A program made the translations under genes and the position numbers. A stretch of 52,660 nt of DNA. Source: Micromonospora alfalfae. GTDB taxonomy: Bacteria > Actinomycetota > Actinomycetes > Mycobacteriales > Micromonosporaceae. A model generated the notes under the pieces. That model saw only the letters and a list, made by a program, of their open reading frames with translations. It made no database searches and was not told the origin of the DNA. Positions 8,517 through 17,642 of the stretch are shown here, in pieces (within the stretch, counting starts at the first letter, position 1; each line of letters begins with the position of its first letter). Location: contig NZ_JAKKFH010000029.1 in NCBI RefSeq assembly GCF_022230925.1, positions 1 to 52,660 on the forward strand. The letters are read 5' to 3'.

Positions 8517-8547
8517 GAGGACGGCCGGCTGCGCGCCGGCCGTCCTC
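8517..8547. terminator. Bidirectional hairpin terminator
   Basis: GAGGACGGCCGGC and GCCGGCCGTCCTC form a perfect 13-bp stem around the loop TGCGC. It lies between two convergent genes, seven bases after the first stop, and can serve both. Confidence 0.85.
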
Positions 8548-8556
8548 GGCGACGGG

Positions 8557-9594
8557 TCAGCCGGTCAACGCCGTCAGCGCGGCGTCCACGTCGGCCTCGG
8601 TGGAGTAGATGTGGAACGAGGCCCGGACCCGTCCGGCGCGCACCGCCGCCCGGATGCCGGCCGCCGCGAGGCGCTGCTCCGCGTCCGGCACGTCCACGCT
8701 GACGATGGCGCTCTCCCCCGGTGCCCGGCCCAGCCCGGTCAGGAACCGGTTGGCCAACGCCACGTTGTGCGCCCCGATCGCCGGCACGCCGATCTCAGCG
8801 ACCACCTCCAGGGCGGGTGCCGCACCGACCCAGCTGAACCAGGCCGGTGAGATGTCGAACCGCCGGGCGTCGTCGGCCAACCGCAGCGGCGGTCCGTAGT
8901 AGGAGGCGTGCGGGTCGCGGCCCGCGTACCAGCCGGCCGCGTCGGGACGCAGCCGCTCGCGCAGCCCGGGGGCCAGATAGGCGTACGCGGTCCCGCGCGG
9001 ATTCATCAGCCACTTGTAGCCGCCCACCGCCACCGCGTCGGCCTGGCTGCCGTCGAACGGCAGCCAGCCGCACGCCTGGGTCGCGTCCACCGCCACCAGC
9101 GCGTCGTGGGCGCGGGCCGCGGCGACGATCTCGTCGTACGCCGCCACCGCCCCGTCGGCCGACTGCACCAGGCTGAACGCCACCAGGTCGGTGTCGGCGT
9201 CGATGGCGTCGACCAGCGACTCCAGCGGCACAGTGCGGACCGTGACGCCACGCTCCTGCTGAACCAGCCACGGGAAGAGATTCGAGGTGAACTCGACCTC
9301 GGGGACCACCACAGTGGCACCGGCGGGCAGCGCCGCCGCGACCGGCGCGAAGAGCTGGGACACCGCCGCGCCGACCGCCACGTCACCGACCGGCACCCCG
9401 ATGAGGCCCGCGAAGGTGACACGAGCCCGGCTCGTCGACTCGCCCCAGCCCTCCCACGACGTACTACCAACCCGCCAGAGGGCGAGAGCCTCCTGCAACG
9501 CCGCCCACGCCGGCTCCGGCGGCAACCCGTAACTGGCGGTGTTCAACCAGCCAGGCTCCGGCTGCCAGAGCTTCTGCGCCTGCTCGATCTCCAT
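8557..9594 (-). CDS. Class V aminotransferase-fold PLP enzyme
   Basis: The 345-residue protein has the PLP lysine in GGYKWLMNPRG, preceded by the Asp of AVDATQACGWLPFD that contacts the pyridine nitrogen. This matches the cysteine desulfurase / isopenicillin N epimerase / kynureninase superfamily. No Cys loop typical of a desulfurase is obvious, so an aminotransferase or lyase role is more likely; the substrate is unknown. There is no Shine-Dalgarno sequence, but TAGCGT lies seven bases before the ATG, suggesting a leaderless mRNA. The neighbours give no pathway. Confidence 0.82.
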   Translation of the reverse strand: MEIEQAQKLWQPEPGWLNTASYGLPPEPAWAALQEALALWRVGSTSWEGWGESTSRARVTFAGLIGVPVGDVAVGAAVSQLFAPVAAALPAGATVVVPEVEFTSNLFPWLVQQERGVTVRTVPLESLVDAIDADTDLVAFSLVQSADGAVAAYDEIVAAARAHDALVAVDATQACGWLPFDGSQADAVAVGGYKWLMNPRGTAYAYLAPGLRERLRPDAAGWYAGRDPHASYYGPPLRLADDARRFDISPAWFSWVGAAPALEVVAEIGVPAIGAHNVALANRFLTGLGRAPGESAIVSVDVPDAEQRLAAAGIRAAVRAGRVRASFHIYSTEADVDAALTALTG

Positions 9595-9601
9595 GCCGTC
9601 G

Positions 9602-9607
9602 ACGCTA
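9602..9607 (-). promoter_or_regulatory. -10 box TAGCGT for a leaderless transcript
   Basis: On the minus strand TAGCGT ends seven bases before the ATG of the class V aminotransferase gene, the spacing expected when transcription starts at the ATG itself. Confidence 0.45.
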
Positions 9608-9655
9608 GGCCGAACGACGCGCGACGGGCACTGCCAATCGGCGATCGGCGGCCTG

Positions 9656-10192
9656 TCAGATGCGGACGAAGTCCTGACCGAGCAACGCCCGCAGCCTGGT
9701 CAGCGCGCGGGCGTTCTGCATCTTGACCACCGACACGGAGACGTCGAGGGTGCTGGCGACCGCCTCGACGCTCTGATCCTCCCAGTGCCGGAGCACCACG
9801 ATGGCCTGATCGCGGATCGGCAGGGTGGCCAACGCCTGGAGCAGGACGACGTGCAGCTCCGTGGTGTCGTCGGGCCGTTGCGGCGACCCCTCGGGCAGCT
9901 CGGCGAGCACGACCTCGGCGGTGCTGCGCCGCTTGTTCTGGTCGAAAACGGCGTTCATGAGGACCCGACGGCTGTACGCCTCGAGGTTCGCGGTGTGCCG
10001 GATCCGGCCCCAGTTCGCGTACATCTTCGCGAAGGTCGTCTGGGTCAGGTCCTGGGCGAGGTGCCAGTCGCGACACATCAGGTAGGCGGTACGCCGCAGC
10101 CTCGGTGCGGTGGCCTCGACGAAGGCGCTGAACTCCGCCTGCTGGGCGGTCTGCTCACGCCGTCGAACCGCGCCCCAGCGGGAAGCCGCCAT
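9656..10192 (-). CDS. SigE-family ECF RNA polymerase sigma factor
   Basis: The 178-residue protein has region 2 (FSAFVEATAPRLRRTAYLMCRDWHLAQDLTQTTFAKMYANW, about residues 21-61, read as several short motifs) and region 4 (LATLPIRDQAIVVLRHWEDQSVEAVAS then DVSVSVVKMQNARAL). This is the actinobacterial SigE-type group that lacks a classical anti-sigma. Its start overlaps the stop of the upstream FtsX-domain gene by one base (TGATG), so the two are translationally coupled. That order is unusual, because the sigma gene normally comes first. The partner may sense the envelope. Confidence 0.9.
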   Translation of the reverse strand: MAASRWGAVRRREQTAQQAEFSAFVEATAPRLRRTAYLMCRDWHLAQDLTQTTFAKMYANWGRIRHTANLEAYSRRVLMNAVFDQNKRRSTAEVVLAELPEGSPQRPDDTTELHVVLLQALATLPIRDQAIVVLRHWEDQSVEAVASTLDVSVSVVKMQNARALTRLRALLGQDFVRI

Positions 10193-10800
10193 CAGTCGAC
10201 CGCCGACGCGCTCGTGCCGGCCGGGCAGTCGATGCCGATGATCTCGTCGACCCCGTCCAGGCGTTTGACGCGCTCAGCCAGCTCCGCGTACCTCGACCGC
10301 ACGACGAGCGTGATCCGGAATGATTCCGGCAGTTGGCTGGACACGATGTTGTCGACAAGTTCGGGAGCGTCCGCGTACAGCTTCTTGAACTTCTCCAGCG
10401 CCTGTTCGCGGCTCTCATACGCCACTGTCCCGACCGCCGGATCCGCGTCCAGCGCGCGGTTGATCACGCCACGCTGCTGGGCGGTGATCTCGGGAGCAAG
10501 GTAGACCGCAGCGTCGGTCGCGGTCTCGTCAGCGGGCGCGTGGCATGCCCTGTTCACGAGCATGCCGAACGCTGCCGACACCGTTGGTGGCGGCGCCGAT
10601 CGTTGCGGCGGTGTCGCCACGTTCACCGCCCCCACCGCCGCGACGGCGATCACGGCGGCGACACCTGTCGCCACCAGCCGTTGCCGCCGTCGACGCAGGC
10701 CGGTGCCGGCGGCCACCGCGTCACCGACCAGGTCGACCAGGGGCAGTGCCGGCTCGTCGGCGACGGCGCGGTCGAAGAGCACCCGTAGGTTCTGATCCAT
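10192..10800 (-). CDS. Membrane-anchored protein with an isolated FtsX extracellular domain
   Basis: The 202-residue protein has a short cytoplasmic segment (MDQNLRVLFDRAV to about residue 40), one membrane helix (LVATGVAAVIAVAAVGAVNVA, about residues 43-63) and an external domain. The stretch AYESREQALEKFKKLY, ELVDNIVSSQLPESF and VVRSRYAELAERVKRLDGVDEI matches the FtsX extracellular domain, which in FtsX itself activates peptidoglycan hydrolases. No ABC permease part is present. GGGAGGA before the ATG supports the start. By position and topology it may be the sensor or anti-sigma partner of the coupled SigE-type sigma factor; that is inference. Confidence 0.8.
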   Translation of the reverse strand: MDQNLRVLFDRAVADEPALPLVDLVGDAVAAGTGLRRRRQRLVATGVAAVIAVAAVGAVNVATPPQRSAPPPTVSAAFGMLVNRACHAPADETATDAAVYLAPEITAQQRGVINRALDADPAVGTVAYESREQALEKFKKLYADAPELVDNIVSSQLPESFRITLVVRSRYAELAERVKRLDGVDEIIGIDCPAGTSASAVD

Positions 10801-10887
10801 GTTTCCTCCCGTGGCCCCGGTGGGCTTCCACAGGTCATGACTGGTTGGGGCACCGGATCGGTCACATCGACGCCGGCGGCACCGGTG

Positions 10888-13077
10888 TCACGGCCGCCGT
10901 CGGCGCCCGACCGACTCGTCGGCAGCGGGCACTGGGATCCGGGCAAGGCTGTCGGCGAGGCCGGCGAGCCACCTGTCGACCTCCACCAGGTGCCGGACCG
11001 ACCGATGGTCTGCCTCGCCGAGGAGCGGGCGGATCCGGTCCAACTGGTCGACACAGGTGGTCGGGACCGGCGCCCGCTCCGGTGTCCGGCCGTGGGCGAC
11101 CTCGTCGGCGAGGGCGTCGTACGCCGACCGCAGGCGCCCGGTGGAGTCCCGCAGCAGCGCCGCCGCGCCGGGCCAACCGGCGAGGCAGCCGGGCGGGTTG
11201 CGGCGCAGCAGCGACTCCGCGCCGGGCACGACATGGTGCCCGGCGCTCAGCACGGCGTCCCAGTTCACCTGTTGACGGTGCGGATCGTGCCGCTCCGAGT
11301 GGTACTGGCAGTACGACGAGTCGATCAGGACCATCCGGTGCCGTACCCGGCTGAGGGCTCCCGCTGGTGGCGGAGCATCACCGAGCATCGACTGGACAGT
11401 CTGTTCGACGGCGTCCGCGCTGGCCGCCAGGTAGCGGGTGGCGTTGTGCCGCAGGTCGTGGCCCGCGCCGCGCGGCCAGATCGCCACCCCGGCGAGCACG
11501 CCGATCACCGCGCCGAGCAGCACGTCGACGAGGCGGGCCTCGGCGAGCCGCCACCCTTCCGGGCTGAGTTGGGCGAAGACGACTGTCAGCAGCACTGTGA
11601 ACAGCGCCTGCTGCCACACCGGACCGAGCACGCGGCCGACGCCGAACGCCAGCAGCAGGGTGACAGGCAGGACGACCGCGTACACGATCGGCTCGTCGAC
11701 GACGAGCATCACCCCGCCGCTGACGATCGCGCCGACGATGGTGCCCAGCACGGCCGGCCGCAGCGCCGTGCGGGTGTCGGCGGCGGACGTGCGCAGAACC
11801 GTGAGGGTGGCCAGCAGCACCCAGAAGCCGTGGGTCAGCTGCAACACCCCGGCGGCCACCCGGGCGATGGCGAGCGCCACGGCCAGCCGCAGCGAGCTGT
11901 GCAGGTGGGCCGAGCGCGGCGCCAGGTGGGAGCGGAACTGCCACCAGTACAGCATCCATGGGCTGCGCCGGGCGTAGGCGAACAGCTCCGAGGAGGCGTC
12001 GCCGCCGCCGAGGCGCGCCCCGGTCGCCACCCGGGAACCGACGACGAAGACCCGCACCTGGTCCGCGAGGGCCAGCGCTGTCGCGTCCCGGCACAACCGG
12101 GGTACGTCCGGCGCGTCGCGGACCTGGCCGGATCCCACCGGGTACGCCGCCTCGGCTCGTCCGACCGCCACGTCCAGGTCGGCCGGGGCAACCGGCGGGG
12201 CACCCGGCGACAGGCTCCGGCCGGCCGCGCGGGTGGTGTTCGCGCAGGAGCGCAGCAGACGCGCCGCCGCCAGGTCCGGGATCGGCTCCGGCGGGGCGTC
12301 CGCCGCCAGCCGGTCCGCCTCGGCGAGCACCTCCCGTAACGCGGCCGCGCAGATCCGCAACGCCCGATCCTGAGCGCCCGCCGCGGTCGGCGCCCACGCT
12401 GGAGGGCTTCGGTTCAGCTCGATCGCCGCCACCACGTCGTACGCCCGCTCGCGCCGCGCGTCCCGATCACCCACAGCCGTGTGCGGGTCGGTCAACCGCT
12501 CGGCGGCGACGTCGAGGAAGGCGGCGATGCCGTCCGCCGCCTCGGCCAGGCGCTGCCGGTAGGAGACCGGCACCGGGTCGGGCCAGAGAAACACCTCGGC
12601 CGCGGCGAGCAGCACGACGGCGAGGGTCACCCCACCGAGTCGCTGCGGCAGGGTGCCCGGCTGGTACGGCGGGAACGACGCCAGGATGTAGAAGAGCTGG
12701 AACGCGCTGGCCAACCCCACCAGGCGCGGGTTGCCGACCCCGGCGAACGCCACCACGAAACCGACGACCAGCATGCCACCGGCCGCCGCCCAGGTGCTCC
12801 AGGCCAACAGCGAGCCCACCGCGATCAGCGCCCACACCACCGGCAGCGACAGCACGAGGATCCGCGCACGTTGCGGCGCCGGACCGGGTAGCTGGGCGAA
12901 CGACCCGGCGGCGATGGTGCCGAACAACGCGTACGTGGCGAGCGTCGAGCTGCCCGCGCCGTACCGGCAGCCGTAGAAGACGACTGACGCGACGAGCGTC
13001 AGCCGGGCCGCGCGTCGCAGGATGACGTCACCCGGGTCACGGCGGCGAAGCCGGCCAAGGAGGCTGGTTCCGAGCAC
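10888..13077 (-). CDS. FUSC-family inner membrane transporter (aromatic acid exporter-like)
   Basis: The protein of about 729 residues has two blocks of five or six membrane helices, each followed by a large soluble region: helices at about 30-185, soluble to about 370, helices at about 400-520, then a C-terminal soluble domain. This duplicated layout is the FUSC / YccS / AaeB-like pattern, used for export of aromatic acids or other toxic compounds. The second block has the FUSC-like run FWVLLATLTVLRTSAADT. I chose the GTG at 13077, which has GGGGGAG five bases upstream; a GTG at 13134 is possible. It lies 87 bases upstream of the FtsX-domain gene on the same strand. Confidence 0.82.
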   Translation of the reverse strand: MLGTSLLGRLRRRDPGDVILRRAARLTLVASVVFYGCRYGAGSSTLATYALFGTIAAGSFAQLPGPAPQRARILVLSLPVVWALIAVGSLLAWSTWAAAGGMLVVGFVVAFAGVGNPRLVGLASAFQLFYILASFPPYQPGTLPQRLGGVTLAVVLLAAAEVFLWPDPVPVSYRQRLAEAADGIAAFLDVAAERLTDPHTAVGDRDARRERAYDVVAAIELNRSPPAWAPTAAGAQDRALRICAAALREVLAEADRLAADAPPEPIPDLAAARLLRSCANTTRAAGRSLSPGAPPVAPADLDVAVGRAEAAYPVGSGQVRDAPDVPRLCRDATALALADQVRVFVVGSRVATGARLGGGDASSELFAYARRSPWMLYWWQFRSHLAPRSAHLHSSLRLAVALAIARVAAGVLQLTHGFWVLLATLTVLRTSAADTRTALRPAVLGTIVGAIVSGGVMLVVDEPIVYAVVLPVTLLLAFGVGRVLGPVWQQALFTVLLTVVFAQLSPEGWRLAEARLVDVLLGAVIGVLAGVAIWPRGAGHDLRHNATRYLAASADAVEQTVQSMLGDAPPPAGALSRVRHRMVLIDSSYCQYHSERHDPHRQQVNWDAVLSAGHHVVPGAESLLRRNPPGCLAGWPGAAALLRDSTGRLRSAYDALADEVAHGRTPERAPVPTTCVDQLDRIRPLLGEADHRSVRHLVEVDRWLAGLADSLARIPVPAADESVGRRRRP

Positions 13078-13164
13078 GACCGCTCCCCCGGTTCGTCGCA
13101 GCACCCCTCCCCGGCCCACCATTCTCCACCGCACCCCGCCATCGGCGGCGGGTTTGCCGACGAA

Positions 13165-14577
13165 TCACCGCCGGGAGCCGCCGAGCAGGCCGAGCCGGAT
13201 GGCCCGGAACAGGGTCCCGGGGCGGCTCAGGGCGGCCGGGTGGTCGAGCATTGTGGTGACCCGACCCAGTCGGGCGTTGAGCACCGGGTCGGTCAGCGAC
13301 GCCCGGAAGAGCAGGTCCCCGAACCACTTGGTGACCTTGTAACCGGGCGGGTACGGCCCGTCGACGTGCGGCAGCTCGATGTCGGCGGTGGTGGAGATCT
13401 GCCAGGCGGCGTCGACCACCACGCGGACCTGGTCGAAGTACGCGTGCGCGGGCCCGTCGTGCGGCTTCGGACCGGAGCGCAGGTACTTCGACAGGCAGGA
13501 GGCGTGCAGTGCCGCGGAGGTCATGCCCTGGCCGTACACCGGGTTGAAGGAGGCGACGGCGTCGCCGGCGGCGACCAACCCGGCGGGCAGACGGTCGAGC
13601 TTGTGGAAGTCACGGCGTCGGCTGTCCGCCTGGTGGTACGTGACCACCCCGCCGAGCATCTCCCCGTGTTCGGCGATGTCGCCGAACATCTGGGGATAGT
13701 GCTCCCGGCAACGGGCGGTGAAGTCGGCGACGTCGCGGCTGGGCCGGTCACCGTCGTAGCCGGCCACCAGCATGATCCAGCGGTCCCCCTCGACCGAGTT
13801 GATCCCACCGATCCGGGCGGTGCGCCCCTTGCCCGCCATGGTGTGGAACACCGCCACCCAGGCGTCGCTGACCTTCTCGTCGCGGGTGAAGAGCGCCGTG
13901 GCGTAGTTCAGCTTGATCGGCATGCGGTGCAACGGCGGGCGCGGCCACCCGTGTTCGGCCAGCCAGTCGCTCAACCGGCTGGACCGCCCCATCGCGTCGA
14001 CCACCAGGTCCGCCGCCTCGACGACGGGCTCGGTGCCACCCTCGGGCACGTAGCGGGCGGCTTTGACCCGCCGCTGGTCGAAGAGCAGACCCTCCGCCCG
14101 GCCGTACACCATGCGGACGTTGTCGATGGCGAGGGTGCGTCGGCGGACCAGCGCCTCCAGGAACGGACGCGTGGTGATCAGCGCCGGCCCGGTGCCGGTC
14201 GCCGCGGGCGGCAGACCCAACATGCCGTTCACGAACACCTTCGCCGTGCCCGGGTCACGCGGTGGCGGCGGGGCGCCGAGCGTCAGCGCCTCGTCGGCGA
14301 TGCCGGGAAACCAACGCTCCAACTGGACCTGACCGGCGGGCAGCAGCGCGTGCACCTGACTGCCCTGGGGCACGCCCGGCCGTGGACCGGCTTCGACATC
14401 GGACGGATCCCGTTCGACGATCAGCACTTCCTCGGCGTGGTCGCTCAACACCCGAGCCGCCAGCAACCCGGCCATGCTGCCACCGAGCACCACCGCCCGT
14501 CGCATGACCACTCTGGTCTCGGCGGGTGGTTCGGCCGTCGCTATCTCGGCGAAGAGCCGGGACGGAGAGGGGGGCAT
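13165..14577 (-). CDS. FAD-dependent monooxygenase / geranylgeranyl-reductase-like oxidoreductase
   Basis: The 470-residue protein has the dinucleotide-binding start RAVVLGGSMAGLLAARVLSD with a GGSMAG turn, followed by the acidic strand end LIVERD. A second FAD motif is GLVAAGDAVASFNPVYGQGM. This is the PHBH-like fold found in tailoring and catabolic monooxygenases. I chose the ATG at 14577 because GAGGAG stands seven bases before it; the frame stays open to 14628. The substrate cannot be inferred. It is preceded on the same strand by the ricin-tailed kinase gene, 72 bases away. Confidence 0.85.
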   Translation of the reverse strand: MPPSPSRLFAEIATAEPPAETRVVMRRAVVLGGSMAGLLAARVLSDHAEEVLIVERDPSDVEAGPRPGVPQGSQVHALLPAGQVQLERWFPGIADEALTLGAPPPPRDPGTAKVFVNGMLGLPPAATGTGPALITTRPFLEALVRRRTLAIDNVRMVYGRAEGLLFDQRRVKAARYVPEGGTEPVVEAADLVVDAMGRSSRLSDWLAEHGWPRPPLHRMPIKLNYATALFTRDEKVSDAWVAVFHTMAGKGRTARIGGINSVEGDRWIMLVAGYDGDRPSRDVADFTARCREHYPQMFGDIAEHGEMLGGVVTYHQADSRRRDFHKLDRLPAGLVAAGDAVASFNPVYGQGMTSAALHASCLSKYLRSGPKPHDGPAHAYFDQVRVVVDAAWQISTTADIELPHVDGPYPPGYKVTKWFGDLLFRASLTDPVLNARLGRVTTMLDHPAALSRPGTLFRAIRLGLLGGSRR

Positions 14578-14649
14578 GCGATCACTCCTCGAACGGTCGG
14601 GAACCTCGGCATCCACGACCGTAACCACCTCAGCCCCTGCCGTCAGCGC

Positions 14650-16806
14650 TCAGTTGGCACGCCACTTCTGGTTGGCGTTGCCGCTGCACTGCCAGATCTG
14701 CAGCCGCGCACCGTTGTCGGGGTTCGAGTCGAGCACGTCGACGCACCTGTCCGCCCTGGTGTTCACCAGGTCGTACGCCTTGTTGAGGGTGAACCTCTGC
14801 GACGCCGCGCCGGAACACTCGGCGAGTTGGACGGCAGCGCCGTCCTCTGTGGAGTGGCCTGCGACATCCAGGCACTTGCCCATCGAACGGACGGTGCCGT
14901 CCGCCGGGAAGGTCCACAGCTGCTTCGCGGTCCGCCGACAGTCCCAGATCTGCAGCCGCACACCGGCGACGGCGTTGCCGTCCGGGATGTCGATGCAACG
15001 GTCACTGGCGAAACTGGAGATCTGCTTCCCGGCGGGCGTGCTGCCCGGCGTGGGGGACGGCGGCGGGGCAGCCGGTTGGTGCGTCGGATCCCCCGGGCCG
15101 GTCGTCGTGCCGCTGCCCGTCCCTGGCGACGGCGGCCCCACGCTCGCCGACGGTGGCGGTCCGGCGGGTCGGGACGGCGGGACACCGGCGACCGGCAGTC
15201 CCTGGAAACCATCGGTGATCAGCGCCAGGACGGCCGCGCTCGCGGACCATTCGGCGGCGGAGGTGGTCCAGTCGATCGAGTACGCGTGCCCGTTGTGGCC
15301 GACGAAGACACGGCTCAACGTGTGCATCGGCATGCCGTCCTCGTCGGTGTACGCCCACTCCCATTCGGCGGCCCGCAACTGGTAGCGCAACGCGCCGAGC
15401 CGCACCTGCCGGTAGTCGGCGTACCGCCCGCGTTGCGCCCCCTCCCGCTCCCGCAACTCGGCGACCAGGTCCGCTGGGATGGACCGGAGCTCGTCGACGA
15501 CGAGCACGCGGCTGCCGTCCGGCTCCCGGAACGCGGCGCGCTCACCGTCGCGCCGCGCCTGCCAGCCGTCCGGCACCGGTACGAGGAAACGGGGATCGTC
15601 ACGGTAGTAGCGCCAACCCGCGGGCGCCGGTGGCAGCACCCTGGACACCGGCGTCTCGGCGATCGGCGACGGGTTCACTGGCGGTGCCGCCACTCCGCCG
15701 TCACCCACGCCACCGAAAAGCCCGGCGTTCAGCAGGGACGCGGTGACCAGCAGGACGACCAGCAGCGCGGCGGCCCCGATCGACCCGATCAGCCGAGCCC
15801 GACGCTTGCGCCCCGACCCGGAACCCGGCGCGGCGGGGACGGCCGGCGCGGCGGGGGGACCGGGCTCGGCGGCGACGAACTCGGGCACGATCGTCGGACG
15901 GGGCCCATCGTCGGCGGTGGCGGTCGTGGCGGTGATCCGGGTCAACGGCCCGCCACCGGTGGTGCTCACCTCGGCGACTGGCACGTCCGGGGCGGTGGCC
16001 TCCCGCAGGAGACGATCCGCCTCATCGGCGCTGATCCGCTGATCCGGCTCACGGCGCAGCAGTCCTTCCAGGAGCGGGGTCAGCCGACCTGCTCGTTGTG
16101 CCGGCGGTGGCGGCTCGGTGGCGAGGGCTGCCAGCGTGGCGACCGGCGACGAGCGGTGGTACGGGGTGCGTCCCTCGACCGCCGCGTAGAGGGTGGCGCC
16201 GAGCGACCACAGGTCGGCCGCCGGTCCCACGTCGCCGTCGGTGGCCCGCTCGGGCGCGAGGAAAGCCGGCGAGCCGAGCACCATCCCGGTCTGGGTCATC
16301 CGTGGGTCGCCGGGGAGGGTGGCCAGACCGAAGTCGGTCAGCACCACCCGGCCGTCGTCGCCGAGCAGCACGTTGGCCGGCTTGACGTCCCGGTGCAGCA
16401 CGCCAGCCCGGTGCGCGGCGCGCAGCGCACCCAGGATGCCGAGCCCGATCCGCGCGGCGCGGTCCGCCGGCATCGACCCTTCGGCTTCGAGCACCTGTTG
16501 CAGGGACCGGGACGGCACGAGTTCCATCACGATCCAGGGGTCGCCGCCCGCGTGCAGCACGTCGAAGACGCGTACCACATTGGGGTGGCCCAGGCGGGCG
16601 ACGGCCCGCGCCTCGCGCATGGACCGTTCGCGCATCTCGCGGCGTTCGTCGTCACGCAGGCCGGGCGGCGCCACCAACTCCTTGATGGCGACGTCGCGCT
16701 GGAGCATCTCGTCGCGGGCCTGCCACACGCGGCCCATCCCGCCCTGGCCGAGCGGACGGACCAGCCGATAGCGGTCGGCAATCAATTGTCGAGAGGCGTC
16801 TGGCAC
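14650..16806 (-). CDS. Transmembrane Ser/Thr protein kinase with a C-terminal ricin-type lectin domain
   Basis: The 718-residue protein has a complete Hanks-type kinase domain: LGQGGMGRVW P-loop, VAIKEL lysine at about 42, HRDVKPAN at about 138-145, DFG at about 158, then APE (FLAPERA). A proline-rich linker and a single membrane helix (LIGSIGAAALLVVLLVTASLL) follow, then an external domain of about 150 residues. The last 130 residues are a ricin B beta-trefoil with three repeats: CIDI...LQIWDC, CLDV...VQLAEC, CVDV...LQIWQC, closing with QKW. It probably senses an external polysaccharide and phosphorylates cytoplasmic targets. The GTG at 16806 lacks a Shine-Dalgarno sequence but has TACCTT six bases upstream, consistent with leaderless expression. 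Confidence 0.88.
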   Translation of the reverse strand: MPDASRQLIADRYRLVRPLGQGGMGRVWQARDEMLQRDVAIKELVAPPGLRDDERREMRERSMREARAVARLGHPNVVRVFDVLHAGGDPWIVMELVPSRSLQQVLEAEGSMPADRAARIGLGILGALRAAHRAGVLHRDVKPANVLLGDDGRVVLTDFGLATLPGDPRMTQTGMVLGSPAFLAPERATDGDVGPAADLWSLGATLYAAVEGRTPYHRSSPVATLAALATEPPPPAQRAGRLTPLLEGLLRREPDQRISADEADRLLREATAPDVPVAEVSTTGGGPLTRITATTATADDGPRPTIVPEFVAAEPGPPAAPAVPAAPGSGSGRKRRARLIGSIGAAALLVVLLVTASLLNAGLFGGVGDGGVAAPPVNPSPIAETPVSRVLPPAPAGWRYYRDDPRFLVPVPDGWQARRDGERAAFREPDGSRVLVVDELRSIPADLVAELREREGAQRGRYADYRQVRLGALRYQLRAAEWEWAYTDEDGMPMHTLSRVFVGHNGHAYSIDWTTSAAEWSASAAVLALITDGFQGLPVAGVPPSRPAGPPPSASVGPPSPGTGSGTTTGPGDPTHQPAAPPPSPTPGSTPAGKQISSFASDRCIDIPDGNAVAGVRLQIWDCRRTAKQLWTFPADGTVRSMGKCLDVAGHSTEDGAAVQLAECSGAASQRFTLNKAYDLVNTRADRCVDVLDSNPDNGARLQIWQCSGNANQKWRAN

Positions 16807-16999
16807 GAAAGGAAGGTACCCGCCGAGGTTTACGTGCCCAATTTCTGTGGGGGCTGGAAAAGCGGTAGTCGGATATGTCACACGCAAGATCGACTGCTGA
16901 CCGATCGTTCATTGAGACATAACTCCACTATCGGCACGAGCACTGTCGCCCACCGCAACGTTACCGACGCGTATATCGGTAACCTGCTATTAATATCGA
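16807..16999. promoter_or_regulatory. AT-rich divergent promoter region
   Basis: This 193-base gap separates the divergent kinase and lipoprotein genes and is clearly more AT-rich than its surroundings, especially 16850-17000. It contains the inverted repeat at 16960-16983, the -10-like TAATAT at 16991-16996, and TCGAA-TGAA-TTCGA overlapping the lipoprotein start codon. No ORF is convincing here. Confidence 0.6.
16960..16983. promoter_or_regulatory. Perfect inverted repeat GTTACCGA-N8-TCGGTAAC
   Basis: Two perfect 8-base arms are separated by eight bases (CGCGTATA), so the half-site centres are 16 bases apart. The site lies 17 bases before the ATG of the lipoprotein gene, just upstream of its probable -10 box. 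That is a good position for a repressor dimer. No regulator gene adjoins it. Confidence 0.6.
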
Positions 17000-17596
17000 A
17001 TGAATTCGAATTCCGCCGAACGCCGGAGCGTCCGGACCACGGCCGGGTGGGGCTTGCTGTGCCTGACGGTGGTCCTGGCCGCCTGCACACCGCCAGGTGA
17101 CCCACGCCGGCACGCCACGCCGCCGGCCAACCCCGCGGCGCCGACGACCGGCACAAGCACTGGTGGGCCGCCGTGCACACCATCTGTCGACACGCTGGCA
17201 GCACCGCCGACGGGCTACCGGTTGGTGGGCGAAGACGTGGCGGTGCCCGACGCCCCCGTGATGTCGGCGGAAGATTCCGGGGAGACCGAGCCGGCGGCAC
17301 GACTGTTCGCCAAATGGGGGCTCATCGTCCGCGCCGGCACAGTCGTCGACCTGCGGGTGGCGCCGGGCTGGCAGGACAGGGCCCGGCTCGGCTGGGGCGG
17401 CACCGGCACGCGCGCGGCGGCCGTCACAGTGCACGCCTGCACACCCGAGGGTGGGCAGGCCCAGTGGAGGGCCTTCGTCGGCGGCACCTGGGTCGCGCAG
17501 GCCGCCTGCGTACCGCTCATCGTGACGTCGAACGGCCAGAACGACAGCGTCGACCTCGGCATCGGCGTCCCCTGCGACAAGGCCGCCACGTCCTAG
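17000..17596 (+). CDS. Lipoprotein of unknown function
   Basis: The 198-residue protein has a lipoprotein signal peptide ending in the lipobox LAAC at Cys29 (GLLCLTVVLAAC). A Pro/Thr-rich linker of about 35 residues and a domain with four further cysteines (CTPSVDT, HACTPEG, AACVPL, VPCDKA) follow, suggesting two disulfides in a beta-rich extracellular fold. No family was recognised. There is no Shine-Dalgarno sequence. Translation probably starts near the 5' end of the mRNA, given TAATAT close upstream. It is followed directly by the degraded DUF4231-like gene. Confidence 0.75.
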   Translation: MNSNSAERRSVRTTAGWGLLCLTVVLAACTPPGDPRRHATPPANPAAPTTGTSTGGPPCTPSVDTLAAPPTGYRLVGEDVAVPDAPVMSAEDSGETEPAARLFAKWGLIVRAGTVVDLRVAPGWQDRARLGWGGTGTRAAAVTVHACTPEGGQAQWRAFVGGTWVAQAACVPLIVTSNGQNDSVDLGIGVPCDKAATS

Positions 17597-17642
17597 CCCC
17601 ACACGCTCGGGCGGCCCGGGTGGACGGCTGGGTCTAGCGCCT

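Noticed and set aside
13240..17100. 1286-codon plus-strand ORF across the monooxygenase and kinase genes
   Set aside because: Shadow of two well-supported minus-strand genes; composition is low-complexity.
8557..17596. A biosynthetic gene cluster built around the class V aminotransferase, FAD monooxygenase and transporter
   Set aside because: No core synthase (PKS, NRPS, terpene, RiPP) is present and the genes are separated by regulators with unrelated roles.
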